A DNA stretch of 64,000 bases. Source: Tausonia pullulans (lineage: Eukaryota > Basidiomycota > Tremellomycetes > Cystofilobasidiales > Mrakiaceae). The stretch lies in contig OX637622.1 in the NCBI GenBank assembly GCA_951802195.1, positions 1,054,001 through 1,118,000 of the forward strand, read 5' to 3'. Made by a program: the position numbers and the translations under genes. The notes beneath the pieces are model-generated. The model was not told where the DNA came from. It saw only the letters and a list, made by a program, of their open reading frames with translations, and ran no database searches. Positions 26,821-36,900 of this stretch are shown here, one piece after another (position 1 is the first letter of the stretch; the number at the start of each line of letters is the position of its first letter).

Positions 26821-29089
26821 TTATATGGCCTCCAGCGCCCCCTTGACAGCCTCAACGAGAATCTCCATCTCTCGCTCGCCAAAGATGAGCATCGGCCGCA
26901 GCCGGATCGTCCTCTCTCCGCACGCCCCCAGCAGTACACCCCTCTGCCGCATCTCACGAACGAATTGGTCCCTCAGCTGCGGGGTGTCAAGGTCCCAGGC
27001 GAGGAAAGTGCCTGTGCCGCGGAGGTTGGCGACGATAGGGTCGTGGGGCTTGAAGAGCTTCGCGAGTTGAGGCTTGAGCTGGGAGCCGATGGACGCAGTG
27101 TTAGCGGTGAGGTCGTTGGTCTTGATGAAGTTGAGGATCGTGTTCGATTGAAGGAGGACCGAGGGCTGACCCATCCACGTGTTGTAGTCTGCAAGGGATC
27201 GACGTCAGCCGGGACGAAGGAGAGCGGTCGAAGGATGAGACAACGCACTCCTGTAGCCCTCAGACGGCCGCGTCTCGCGCTTGTGGAAGAAACCGGCTGC
27301 CTGCGCCTTCTTGGAGAAACTAGAGGGGGTAGCAGAGTGAGCAAGAAAGATGCAGAGGTGAGAGAGGAACAGCGGGACTGACGTGACAAAGTCGGGCATC
27401 TCGTCCTTGGCCGGGTCGAGACCCCAGTGCTCGTGCGCCCAGAACTGTCGGTCATCGTCAGTAGTCGATAGGCAGGCGAGAAAAAGGCTGTTGATCGGGC
27501 GCTGACCTTGCCCGTGGCTCCGAAACCGGTCTGGACTGACATGGGCAGGGAGAAAAAGGATAAGCTCCTAGCCGCTATCATAGGAGAGATCGACAGCTCA
27601 CCCTCATCGACAATCATCAGCGCTCCCTCATCATGCGTCGCCTTCACCAGCCCCTTGAAGAACTCTGGGCTCGCGTGTTTGTCCCCACCCTCGCTCAGCA
27701 CCGGTTCGACAATCACCGCCGCAACAGGGCTCTTCTTCTTCCACTCTCTCAGGATCGTCTTCACCGCCTCAAGACACCTCGCCTCCTCCTGCTTGTTGAC
27801 CTGCTCGTTCGCCTCCAAGGGATACTTCAACTGAGGGAAAGGGGCGACAGGCCAGTCGAACGCCGGGATGTCGAGCTTGTGGATCGCCTTTGATCGCGTG
27901 GCGGAGAGCGAGCCGAAGAGTCGGCCGTGGAAGGCGGACGTGAAGGAGAGGACGGAGAGCGCGGGCGTGCCCGGGGCGGCGTTGTTCATGCAGGAGGCTG
28001 TGGGAAAGGAGGGGGTCAGACAACCTTCTTGTGCAAGGAGAGAGAGAAGCGAATGTCGACAGACCCATCTCCTCAGACGTAAAAGTCGTCGGTCCACCAG
28101 CGGCGGCACGCTCGCGCGCGCGGTACGTCATGAAGGCGGCCTGGAAAGAGCAAGAGATCAGCGGTTGGAGTGATAGAGGGTGAACATTATGCGCACCTTG
28201 AACGCATTCTCTGAAGAGCAGCGAAGAGTGTGTGCTGCAAGTGTCAGCAAGCGCGCGAACGACTAGTCTCATCATCGGGAACGGCACGACAAAGACGGAC
28301 CATTCGCACTGGATCCACAGAGCGTCGTGACGATCTGGTCGAAGCCGCCCTCGGGCTGAACGGTGAGAAGACCTTCCTTAAGCCACTGGGTGTACTGCTT
28401 GGGAGGGAAGGAGCCGAGCGCCGGTCGGTTGATGGCAGCTGTCTGGAACTCCTTCTACTCCGTCGTAAGGCGTCAGGGACGACGAGCATCAGTAAAGAAT
28501 GAGCAGAGAACGCACTGTGGAGGCGAGCTCGAGGAGGGAAGGGTTGTTGTAGCCGACAGCCTGTGGGAAGAGGGCAAAACGTCGAGTCAATAATCGTTTC
28601 ATCTGAGAGATCGGAGCGCGGTCCGACGCGTCCAAGGACGGAAGGGCAGGAAAGAAAAGAACGGACGATGGAGGCAATCTGCGCAAAGACGTCGAGGAGA
28701 ACGTTGCCGTCGACGTCGACGAGGTCTGAGGGCAAGGCCGGACGTGAGCATCCTGTTGCGGACCAGACAGAAGAGGGCAGACCACGGACAGTTGCCGTTG
28801 GACTTCTCATAATCGGCGACGAGCTGGTACGTCCGGGAGTCAATGACCTCGTTGGCCTCGGCGATCTGTCGTTTCAGTGTGCCCCTTGGTCAGCAAGCCA
28901 TCCACCACGCTTGCCTTGGGCCTTTGGCCGAGGCGGCATTCTGATGAAGGGATAGTAGACGGGCGAGCTTGGACGTACCATCCGCCGTGCCTCGGGGCCA
29001 GGGACGACCGAGACCACGGTGGGTGCCGTTGGCTGGGCTGGGAAGTGTTTGACCGCAGAGTAGGCCGGGCGGAGGGTCGATGGATGCAT
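26821..29089 (-). CDS. UGA1: 4-aminobutyrate (GABA) aminotransferase, probably mitochondrial
   Basis: PLP-dependent class III aminotransferase that converts GABA plus 2-oxoglutarate to succinate semialdehyde plus glutamate. About ten short introns. Order: N-terminal [20 protein letters not shown] (could be a mitochondrial presequence), then [81 protein letters not shown], the cofactor-binding [20 protein letters not shown], and [12 protein letters not shown] with the expected Schiff-base lysine. It ends [11 protein letters not shown] with TAA at 26821-26823. Domain order and motifs agree with eukaryotic GABA transaminase rather than ornithine aminotransferase. The start at 29089 is the only ATG giving the expected N-terminus. 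Confidence 0.95.
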
Positions 29090-29399
29090 CGTGCAGAGGA
29101 TGGGTGATGGTGGGAGAGCGACGCTGGGATGTGACCTGTCGCCCTTCTCGCTTCTCTCCCTCTTCGGACCGGTGCCGAGAGGTCGGCCGGCGGCGGGCGC
29201 GTGTCTCCTGGATCTTCCAGCCAGACCTTACTTAGCGCTCGCCGCGGGGTAAGAAGGACTCAGAGGTTCCCTGATGACAGCGACGACACTTCGTTCGCTC
29301 CGGGGCGCGAAGCCTCGGGAAGTTATGTAGCAAGCAACGTCATGGCACCTATCATAGTCTAGACCGCACAACATGCTTCAAGCTACCCCACTAGACCCG
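29090..29399. other. Intergenic: GABA transaminase promoter / UBL gene 3' end
   Basis: About 310 bp with no open frame or motif that I can support. Confidence 0.45.
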
Positions 29400-30443
29400 C
29401 TACTTAGACATCCCGCCCATCCCACTAAGCCCGACGCGGTCTCGGATGAAGGCGACCTCGCTTGGGGAGAGGCCGTTCTTCTGGCTGAGGAGGAACTGCT
29501 CCCAAGCTTGCTCCGCCAGGTCCTGCTGGCCAAACTTGCCTTGGAGGAACGAGAGGAGGTGCTCCCAGAACTCGACGTCCTTGACGACCGCGTGGTACGA
29601 GGCGTCCGTCGGGTGTGGCGACGAAATGTTCGACGTCGCGAGCTCGGCGACCGACATGGGCACGTCGGTGCTCCCAAAGTCAGTCGAGAGCGTAAGCTTG
29701 GGAACCGACGAGGACGGCGAGAAGGAGGGAGAGCCAGCCGTCGTTGTGGGCACGCTTGGGGGCAGTGCAGCAGAGTCGGCCGTTGTCGGGGGGATGGCCG
29801 CGGACGCGTCTGTCGAAGTCGAGGAGGCGACGGGAGGAGGAGGCACGAAGCCCGGCTTGATGGAAAGCGTGATGACCGTGCCCTCCTCGATCGGATAGTC
29901 GCCGAGGAGCCGCTCGTCGGCGAGGGCCTTGCCCTTGAGAAGCAGCCGCTGGTGCGACGAGGGCGGGGCCGTCGGGTGCTGGCGCTCGAGCTCGGCCTTG
30001 AGCGAGGAGATTGGATCCCGGAGCGAGACGCCCGTGAGCGGGTACGTGAGTGGCGGCTTGAGAGACTTGATGGTGAGGGCGATGGTGTCTGGGGAAAGGG
30101 CAAGCCCAGAGAAATGGGTCAGAATCGGGCCTGCTCTCTGGCTGGCTGGACGATGACGAGGTGCGAGCGAACGAACTTGAAGACGCGCTGGCGACGGGGG
30201 CCTCGTCGATCCTCTCTGGCAAGGGCGCGACCTCGATCTATAGACCAACGTGAGAGATGTCAATGAACGCCGGAAAGCAACGTTGACCGACGGCGGCCTC
30301 ACGTTGACGAGGTGTGCCCGCCTCGGCTTGTTGGCCTCTGGGGTGCGAGCGTCGTCCGGGAGCGTGACGGGGAGACCGGCGAGGCGCTCAATCTGGGCGC
30401 GGACAAAGGCGAGCTCGTCGATTCGGCTGGTACTAGTGGCCAT
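29400..30443 (-). CDS. Ubiquitin-like domain protein
   Basis: Three exons: start at 30443 (MATSTSRIDELAFVRAQIER), a short second exon beginning IEVAPLPERIDEAP, and a long third exon to 29400. After the second join comes a ubiquitin-like fold: NTIALTIKSLKPP, then SLRDPISSLKAELE, QRLLLKGKALADERLLGDY, EEGTVITLSIKPG. The ubiquitin fold lacks a C-terminal Gly-Gly, so it is a built-in UBL domain rather than a conjugated modifier. A Pro/Ser linker follows and then a conserved-looking helix-rich C-terminus (FWEHLLSFLQGKFGQQDLAE). The architecture is reminiscent of Get5/UBL4-type proteins, which carry an internal UBL and a C-terminal helical domain, but I cannot claim orthology. Stop codon at 29400-29402. 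Confidence 0.82.
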   Translation of the reverse strand: MATSTSRIDELAFVRAQIERLAGLPVTLPDDARTPEANKPRRAHLVNVRPPSVNVAFRRSLTSLTLVYRSRSRPCQRGSTRPPSPARLQVRSLAPRHRPASQRAGPILTHFSGLALSPDTIALTIKSLKPPLTYPLTGVSLRDPISSLKAELERQHPTAPPSSHQRLLLKGKALADERLLGDYPIEEGTVITLSIKPGFVPPPPVASSTSTDASAAIPPTTADSAALPPSVPTTTAGSPSFSPSSSVPKLTLSTDFGSTDVPMSVAELATSNISSPHPTDASYHAVVKDVEFWEHLLSFLQGKFGQQDLAEQAWEQFLLSQKNGLSPSEVAFIRDRVGLSGMGGMSK

Positions 30444-30645
30444 GGTGCGGGGAGTGTGGGTGTGTGGCGATGGACAGTCGTGATGGTTGTTGGGTTCTGA
30501 GCATCACGGAGACCAGCCGGCTCGCGCTGAAGCCGTCTTGCCCCGCCGTTCTCCTCGCTGCCTCGCAGAGGACGGCCTTCCTCTCTTCCTCCGACCACCA
30601 GCCACCCTCCTTTCTCCTTCCTCCGTCTCCTTCTCCTCCTCCAAA
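30444..30645. promoter_or_regulatory. Short divergent promoter, UBL gene / ATP synthase subunit e
   Basis: Only 202 bp separate the two start codons of divergently transcribed genes. On the plus strand the last 60 bp are CT-rich, leading to CCAAAATG. No TATA box seen; shared control is inference. Confidence 0.45.
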
Positions 30646-31898
30646 ATGTCCACCGTCAACGTCAGCACCCAGCCCTCCACCCGAAGCCCGCATCCGCTCT
30701 CCAGCTGACGCCCGCATTCCCGCTTGACGCTCCCTCGCCTGCCCGTCTTCTTCGTCCGAACCAATCTTCTGTTCTCGCTCGCCCATCCTTGTCCTCCCTC
30801 TCTTCGCCCCTTCCCATCGCTCTCTCGCTTCCTTCTCGGCCCCCCATCCCCTCCGAAATCGCGTGCTCTACAGGTCCTCCGCTGGTCCGCCCTCGTCTCG
30901 GGCGTCTTCTACGCTGTCTACCACCAGCAGGACGTCCAGGCCCGGTACGACGCCAAGGTCGCCAAGGGTCTCCACCACCACCAGGAGGAGCTCCTCATCA
31001 AGGCCAAGAAGGCCTTTGAGGAGTCGAAGAACCAGGGCAAGCAGAGTAAGTCGGGGGTCGTTTGCGAGACGAGGAGGAGGAGAGGGCTCCTTGAGACGAC
31101 GACAACGGCGGTCGAGAGAGAGAGCTTCGGGCGGAGCGGGGTGTGCATACCCGGAGTAGGCCCCCTTGAGGCTTCTGGAGTGCAGGAGCGAGGCACACAG
31201 GGGGAGGAGGCGAGGGGAGCCAGCCAGTCGTCAAGAGGCGAACGCGTCGAGGGCTCTCTGCGGCGGCGAGGGCGAATACTGAGGGGGGCGCCCCGGGTCG
31301 ACGACCAGCAGCCAGCCAGTCTTAGCCTGGTAGACGGCCGACGTACGCGTCACTCCGCCCTTCGCTCTCTCCAAGGAGAGTCTCTTCGGTCCACCTACCT
31401 TGGGCTGGGAGGAACGGACCTTCCATGAGCGACGCGTGCCGAGACGCTCTCCAGCCGAGGAAGAGTGCAAACGGCGCGGTTCTTTCCCTGGCCTAGTCCT
31501 CCTCTAAGCCTCGTTCGACGCCCGTCGCCGCCCATGCCTCTGGAGGTTCTGGACTCTATACCCTGTCCTCAGGCTGTATTTGCAGTCTGGAGGAGCGTCG
31601 GTCACGGACGCGCGTGGCGCGTCTCCGGGTTCTTCTTGGATGCACACACGCATAGGCCATCGATCATCATAGGGGCACTCGCTGACCGCTTCCACACTTT
31701 GCTCTCCCTATCCAACCATCAGCCGGCCCCATCTCCGACCCCGAAGACCCCAAGTCCGTACCTTACCTTTCCTTCTCTCTCCCCTACAGAGCGGAGTCAT
31801 TTCGCTGACGCGTCGCCACCACCCACCTCTCGTCCACCTCCTTCCGCAGGTTCGACCTCGAGGCCCTTGTCAACTGGGCCACCGGGGAGAAGGCTTAA
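30646..31898 (+). CDS. ATP21: F1Fo ATP synthase subunit e
   Basis: Small inner-membrane subunit needed for ATP synthase dimerisation and cristae shape. Four exons: 30646-30660 (15 nt, MSTVN), 30874-31045, 31723-31753 (31 nt) and 31850-31898. The spliced protein starts MSTVNVLRWSALVSGVFYAV, a single membrane segment with the GVFYG-like motif of subunit e, continues with YHQQDVQARYDAK and a helical HHHQEELLIKAKKAFEESK, and ends with ISDPEDPKFDLEALVNW, the conserved C-terminus. About 88 residues, normal for the family. The second intron is 677 bp, roughly ten times longer than usual here. Every join keeps the frame and uses GT..AG. Confidence 0.92.
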
Positions 31899-32508
31899 GA
31901 TGGAATGGGGAGATTTACCAAATAGACTGTTCTATGAGAAGGAGATGGTGCTTGGGCGGTTCCCGGGAAACGGGCCGTCGTGCGTGCGAATGGGAATGCG
32001 TGAAGAACATCAGACGGCCGACTCTTGCTGTTAAAGCTCGGCCGATCAACGCTTCGAGGGGAAGGAGCAAAAATATGCCAGGAGGCTGGCGATGCCTTCG
32101 AAAGACTGGAGTGGACCATGAGAATGGGAAGAACGCGAAAAGGGCAAGAGGGGGGGGGGAGGGGGGGAGAGAGGAGGAGGAGGAGCGGGTGGACAAACGA
32201 TCCGCCATCGATGCGATATCTCTCGTTCGTTTGACGTTTCGCTCATGCGACGTCGACGGCTGGTCAGGCTCACTTTCCCCCTTGCGTCACAATCATCGCG
32301 TTCAAGTCATAAGAAGAGAAGGAGAAACCAAGCCGAAACGAGCGACGGCACACTGCCCCACCGTCTGCCTCCCAGCGGCGATCGTCGGCGACTGTTGTCG
32401 TCGTTCCCGTACAAGGATCAGGTATGCGCCCTTGCCCCTTCTTCTTGAGGGCTCCTTTCGGCCTTCGGGGCCATCGACTGTCTCTCCGGTCGAGAAGAGG
32501 AACGAAGT
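31899..32508. other. Intergenic between convergent genes
   Basis: About 610 bp between the stop codons of the ATP synthase e and ankyrin genes; both 3' UTRs should lie here. It contains a G-rich run at about 32150-32167. No gene seen. Confidence 0.45.
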
Positions 32509-33744
32509 CTAATCCGAGTCGCTCCCCGAGTCGCCCTCTGGGAGCATCCCCGCCCGCCCCGACACACGCATCGCGAAAGAAAGAAAAAAATCAGCCCTCG
32601 TCTTTCCCAGACCCCTCTCAATCCGAATCGAACCGAAATCTCACCGGCCAAATCATCCTCGCCAACGAGGTCCCCATCGCCAAACAGCTCCTCCCTCCCA
32701 GACTCCTCCTTCAGGAGCGCGAGCACCTCGGCGTCCTCCGGCTTGAAGGCCGAGAGAAGGTCGGTCGGGGTGTCGCCGTACTTGTTGGGGACGAGGGGAG
32801 AGGCGCCGGCTTCGATGAGGGACCGGACTGGATTTGAGGGGTTGGGTGGGGAGTGGGTGGGAGATTGATTGACGGGAGGGAGAAGGGGGAGCGAGAGCGA
32901 GAGCCTCGTGCGGGTGCGAATGGGGGAGAGAGGGCGGACAGGAGGATAGGATTGGTCGGACGGGCATCGGTCCGGAGAGCGGGTAGTAGCGAGAAAGAGA
33001 GAGCAGCGAAGCAAGAAGCAGGAGAGAAGAGGAGGTGTATATGAGAGGCGACGACGTGTCAGCTCGAAGTCCATGCCCGCAGGCCGAGGCCTTCGACGCG
33101 GGAGGGACACGCGCCCGTCCGCTCCCTGGACGGTAGGGACGCACCGAGGTAAAGCCTCAGTTCGTGGTCCGATGTCTGAACGGCGAGGTGCAAGGGCGTC
33201 GACTGGTCGAGTCGAGTCTGGGGGTCGACATCACAGCCGTCCGTCTCAAGGATGTGGTCGAGGCTGAGGGAGGAGAAGAAAGGGAGGGAAGCCACGTCCC
33301 AGGTTCAGCCGGGGGCTCCGCATGGAGAAGCGAGTGAGTGGGGTGGACAGACACGTCTGTTGAGCCGCGCTGGATAGCGTAGTGGAGAGCGGTGAAGCCG
33401 AGTCTACAAGGGGGAGGACGAGCGAGGGAGAGCGCGCGCGTCTCGTTCAGCATCGAGAGAAGGCGATGGCCTGCGACGACAACAGACGGACCCGTCCTGG
33501 AAATTGATGTCAAACTCCTTGTCTCCGTTGAGGACCGCAACTGGGAGAGTCCATCCAAGTCCCAAGTGTGAGCAAGGACGACCACGGGAGAGAGCGAGAG
33601 AGGACGACGCACGGAGCATCTCCTCCGAGTCGGTCTTTGCCGCGTTCAAGAGCTGCTCGTCTGCAGGAGGCGGGTCAGCGGGGACTGTGGCCTTCCTGCG
33701 GGCTCTGAGTGGGACTGACTGGCAGAGGCGCCTTCTGAAGACAT
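32509..33744 (-). CDS. Ankyrin repeat protein, Yar1-like
   Basis: Several exons, starting MSSEGASA at 33744, joined to NEQLLNAAKTDSEEML, then DKEFDINFQDG, GFTALHYAIQRGSTDV (ankyrin), ILETDGCDVDPQTRLDQSTP with LHLAVQ (ankyrin), LIEAGASPLVPNKYGDTPTD (ankyrin), DAEVLALLKEESGRE and an acidic C-terminus DLVGEDDLAGE…EGDSGSDSD ending at 32509. The small size (about 200-220 residues), the position of the repeats and the acidic tail fit Yar1, the dedicated chaperone of ribosomal protein Rps3; that identity is inference, while the ankyrin fold is clear. It is divergent from SMC4. Confidence 0.8.
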
Positions 33745-33925
33745 GATGAGAGCAGGATGATGGTGGTTGTGGTTGTGGTTGAGTTGAGGGCCAGCCGGGG
33801 GCTCCTCTCTCCCCTTGCCCGACGCGCCTCATTTCGCCGCGCCTCGCTCCGTCCCAAACACAGGCAGCAGCCCCCTTCGTGGTCCCTCGCGGTTCACCCA
33901 ACCACCACCACCAACATCGACAGCT
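33745..33925. promoter_or_regulatory. Short divergent promoter, ankyrin gene / SMC4
   Basis: 181 bp between two start codons pointing away from each other. No TATA element is evident. Confidence 0.45.
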
Positions 33926-36900
33926 ATGCCGCCCCGCAAGAAGGCAGCCACCCAGCTCCCCGACTCGCCAGCCTCAGACACATCCCCGGGAGCGAAGCGA
34001 GCCCCCGCCCCGGCTGCGGCCAGGAGGACGGCCCGACGTGTTGTCCCAGACTCGGAAGATGAAGAGGAGGAAGGGGAGGCCGAGGCAACACCCATCAAGC
34101 CTTCGTCTCGAGGCAAGGCCAAGGCTAGGCCCTCGCCGGCTCCTGAGGCCGAGGAGGGGAGGAGAAGGAGTGGCCGTCTCAGCGGACGCGGCGCGGAGGC
34201 TACCCCTCCGCCTCCTTCTGCGCGGGTTCACAAGGCGAGAGTGTCGGCCAAGACGAGCAAGATGGTCACTCCTGAGCCAGTTCAGGCCGAGAAGGAGGAG
34301 GAGGAGGAAGAGTCGGATGACCTGGGCGGGATCGACGAAGCCATGGCCGTCGCACCGGCGGCAGCGGAGGAGGAGGAGGAGAGTGGCGACGAAGAGGATG
34401 CCTTGGCCCCTCCCCCTGCCGCCGACGAAACAATGCAGGAGGACGAGAACGAGGAAGAGGAGGAGCAGGACACTCTCATGCAAGAGGCTCCCTCTACTCC
34501 TGCATCCGCCGACCACCCCCTCCCCTCCGCCGCTTCTCGCCTTCCTCCGCCCCAACCAGAGCCCTCCAAAGGCCCTCAGAAACGTCTCATTATCCACAAG
34601 ATGGTTCTTGAGAACTTCAAGTCGTACGCTCATCGTCAAGTCAGTGGCTTGCCCCCGTCCCTTGTGCATCGCCAGCGCTGGCTCGCGTGATGATCTTTGT
34701 TGTCCTCGACGCGTCAGACCCTGACGCGTCGATCCTGTCTTTCTCGCTCCCCCAGGAAATTGGCCCCTTCCACAAGGTCCGTCATTTCCGTTCTCTCCGT
34801 CTCTCTCGTCAATCTAAACCTTCGCGCTACAGTCCTTCTCCGCCATCGTTGGCCCCAACGGATCCGGCAAGTCCAATACCATCGACGCCCTACTCTTCGT
34901 CTTTGGCTACCGCGCGGCCAAGATGCGACAGGGCAAGTTGAGCGAGCTTATCCACAACTCGGAGCAGGCCCCGGACTTGGGTTACTGCAAGGTCGAGGTT
35001 TGGTTCAAGGAGATCATCGATCTGGTGAGTTCCCGGAGAGTTCAGGAGCAGAAGATCCAAGATGCTGACCCACTCCTGATGTGAAATCAGCCTGGCCCGG
35101 ACGCCTTCAAGACGGTGCCCGACTCGTCGCTCATCGTCGCTCGCACGGCGTACAGGGACAATAAGTCCAAGTACACGATCAACGACCGGACGAGTACGTA
35201 CACCGAGGTGACGACGCTCCTCAAAGACCGAGGGATCGACCTTACGCACAAGCGGTTCCTCATCCTTCAGGTTCGCAAACACGGCTCTAACCAAGTGCCA
35301 TGACCGAGAATGCTAATAGTTCGTCTCTTGGTCCCAGGGTGAGGTCGAGTCCATTGCGCAAATGAAGCCCAAGGCCGCGACAGAGCACGAAGAGGGTCTC
35401 CTAGAGTACCTCGAGGACATCATCGGCACCTCGGCGTACAAGGCCCCCATTGAGGAGGCCCTCGTCGAGGTCGACACGCTCAACGAGGTTATGGGCGAGA
35501 AGAAGGGACGCCTGGGGATCGTCGTTCGTGAGCTCAACGCGCTCAAATCAAAGAAGAAGGAGGCCGAGGACTACTTGCGCGATCAGAACGAGCTTGCGCG
35601 GAGGCAGTCGGCGCTGTACCAGTTCCACCTTTATCGACTGAGGAGCAACCTCGCCATCCTCCACGCCGAGATTGTAAGTCGACCCACGCACTGTGCTTGA
35701 TGCGTGCGGAACACTGACTCCACCCCCGAAGGAGCGCTTCTCCGCGGAGCTCGTCCACGAGGAGGAGGCCAACAAGGGCAACCTTGCAGAGATCGGTGCC
35801 CTTCAGCTCGGGTTTGACCAGCAGAACGAGATCTACCAGGTTCGACCCCGTTGGCCGGTCGGGTGTATCGCGCCCTCTAGTGACGCTCTCTCGCCTGCCC
35901 GACTCCACAGGATATCAAGCGCAAGACCGAGACCATCATGAAGGAGCTCGCTGTCCAGGAGAAGAAGGCCGTTCAGCTCGAGGAGAAGAAGAAGGCTGCC
36001 GTGCTCGCACAGAAGAAGCTCACCAAGGCTCTCGCCGAGGACGGCCACGCCAGGTCGTCGGCCTCGACGTGGGTCAAGAACCATGAGGAGACGATCGAGC
36101 GGACCAAGAGCGAGCTCGAGGTGCTCGAGCGGAGGCTCGAGAAGGAGGAGGACGAGTTTGAGGAGATCCGGGATGGTCTCAAGGGTGAGTCCTTTCGCCT
36201 CTCTTCGAGTCGACTGAACTGACGCCCAGCGTTTCTCCACAGACAAGACAGTCGAGTTTTCAAACCAGATCGAGGTCAAGCAACGCGAACTCGAGCCCTG
36301 GACGGCCAAGATCTCGGAGAAGCAGGCTGGCCTCGACGTGGCCGCCAGCGAGCGCGACCTGCTCGCCAACAAGGCTTCCGGTGTCCGTGAGGCTATTGAG
36401 GAGGCTGAGCAAGCGCTCCAGGCGCTGCTTGAGGGCGGTCAGGATAAGGTTGGTCGGTTTGTAGGGAGTAAGCGGAATGTGGCTAACCTGTGCTCTCGTC
36501 TCTCGTCAGGGCAAGACCTCCCGCGCGTTGAAGACAGAGAAGAAGGAGCTTGAGGCTCAACTCGTCTCAGCGGAGAAGAAGCTTGCTGTGAGGCGCTCTC
36601 CCTCCTCTCTTTTTGAGTAGCCGTACTGACCCTTCGGCTGTCCCAAGTCCCTCGGCAACAAGAACGAAGAGCTTCGATCCAAGGCCAGCGCGACCCGCCA
36701 AAAATCCGACGAGGCCAAGGCCTCGCTTGCGGCGGGCAAAGATGAGGATGCCATTCTCAGCGGCCTCAAGCGGCTAGCAGAGATGGGCCGGCTCGACGGT
36801 TTTCATGTACGTATGCTGCCCGCTCTCACTCGGCTTTAAACTGACGCTCATCACCTACAGGGTCGGCTCGGCGACCTCGGCACCATCGACGACAAGTATG

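Noticed and set aside
33974-34669. Long minus-strand frame opposite the first SMC4 exon
   Set aside because: Mirror of Glu/Ala-rich coding sequence; no start context or domain.
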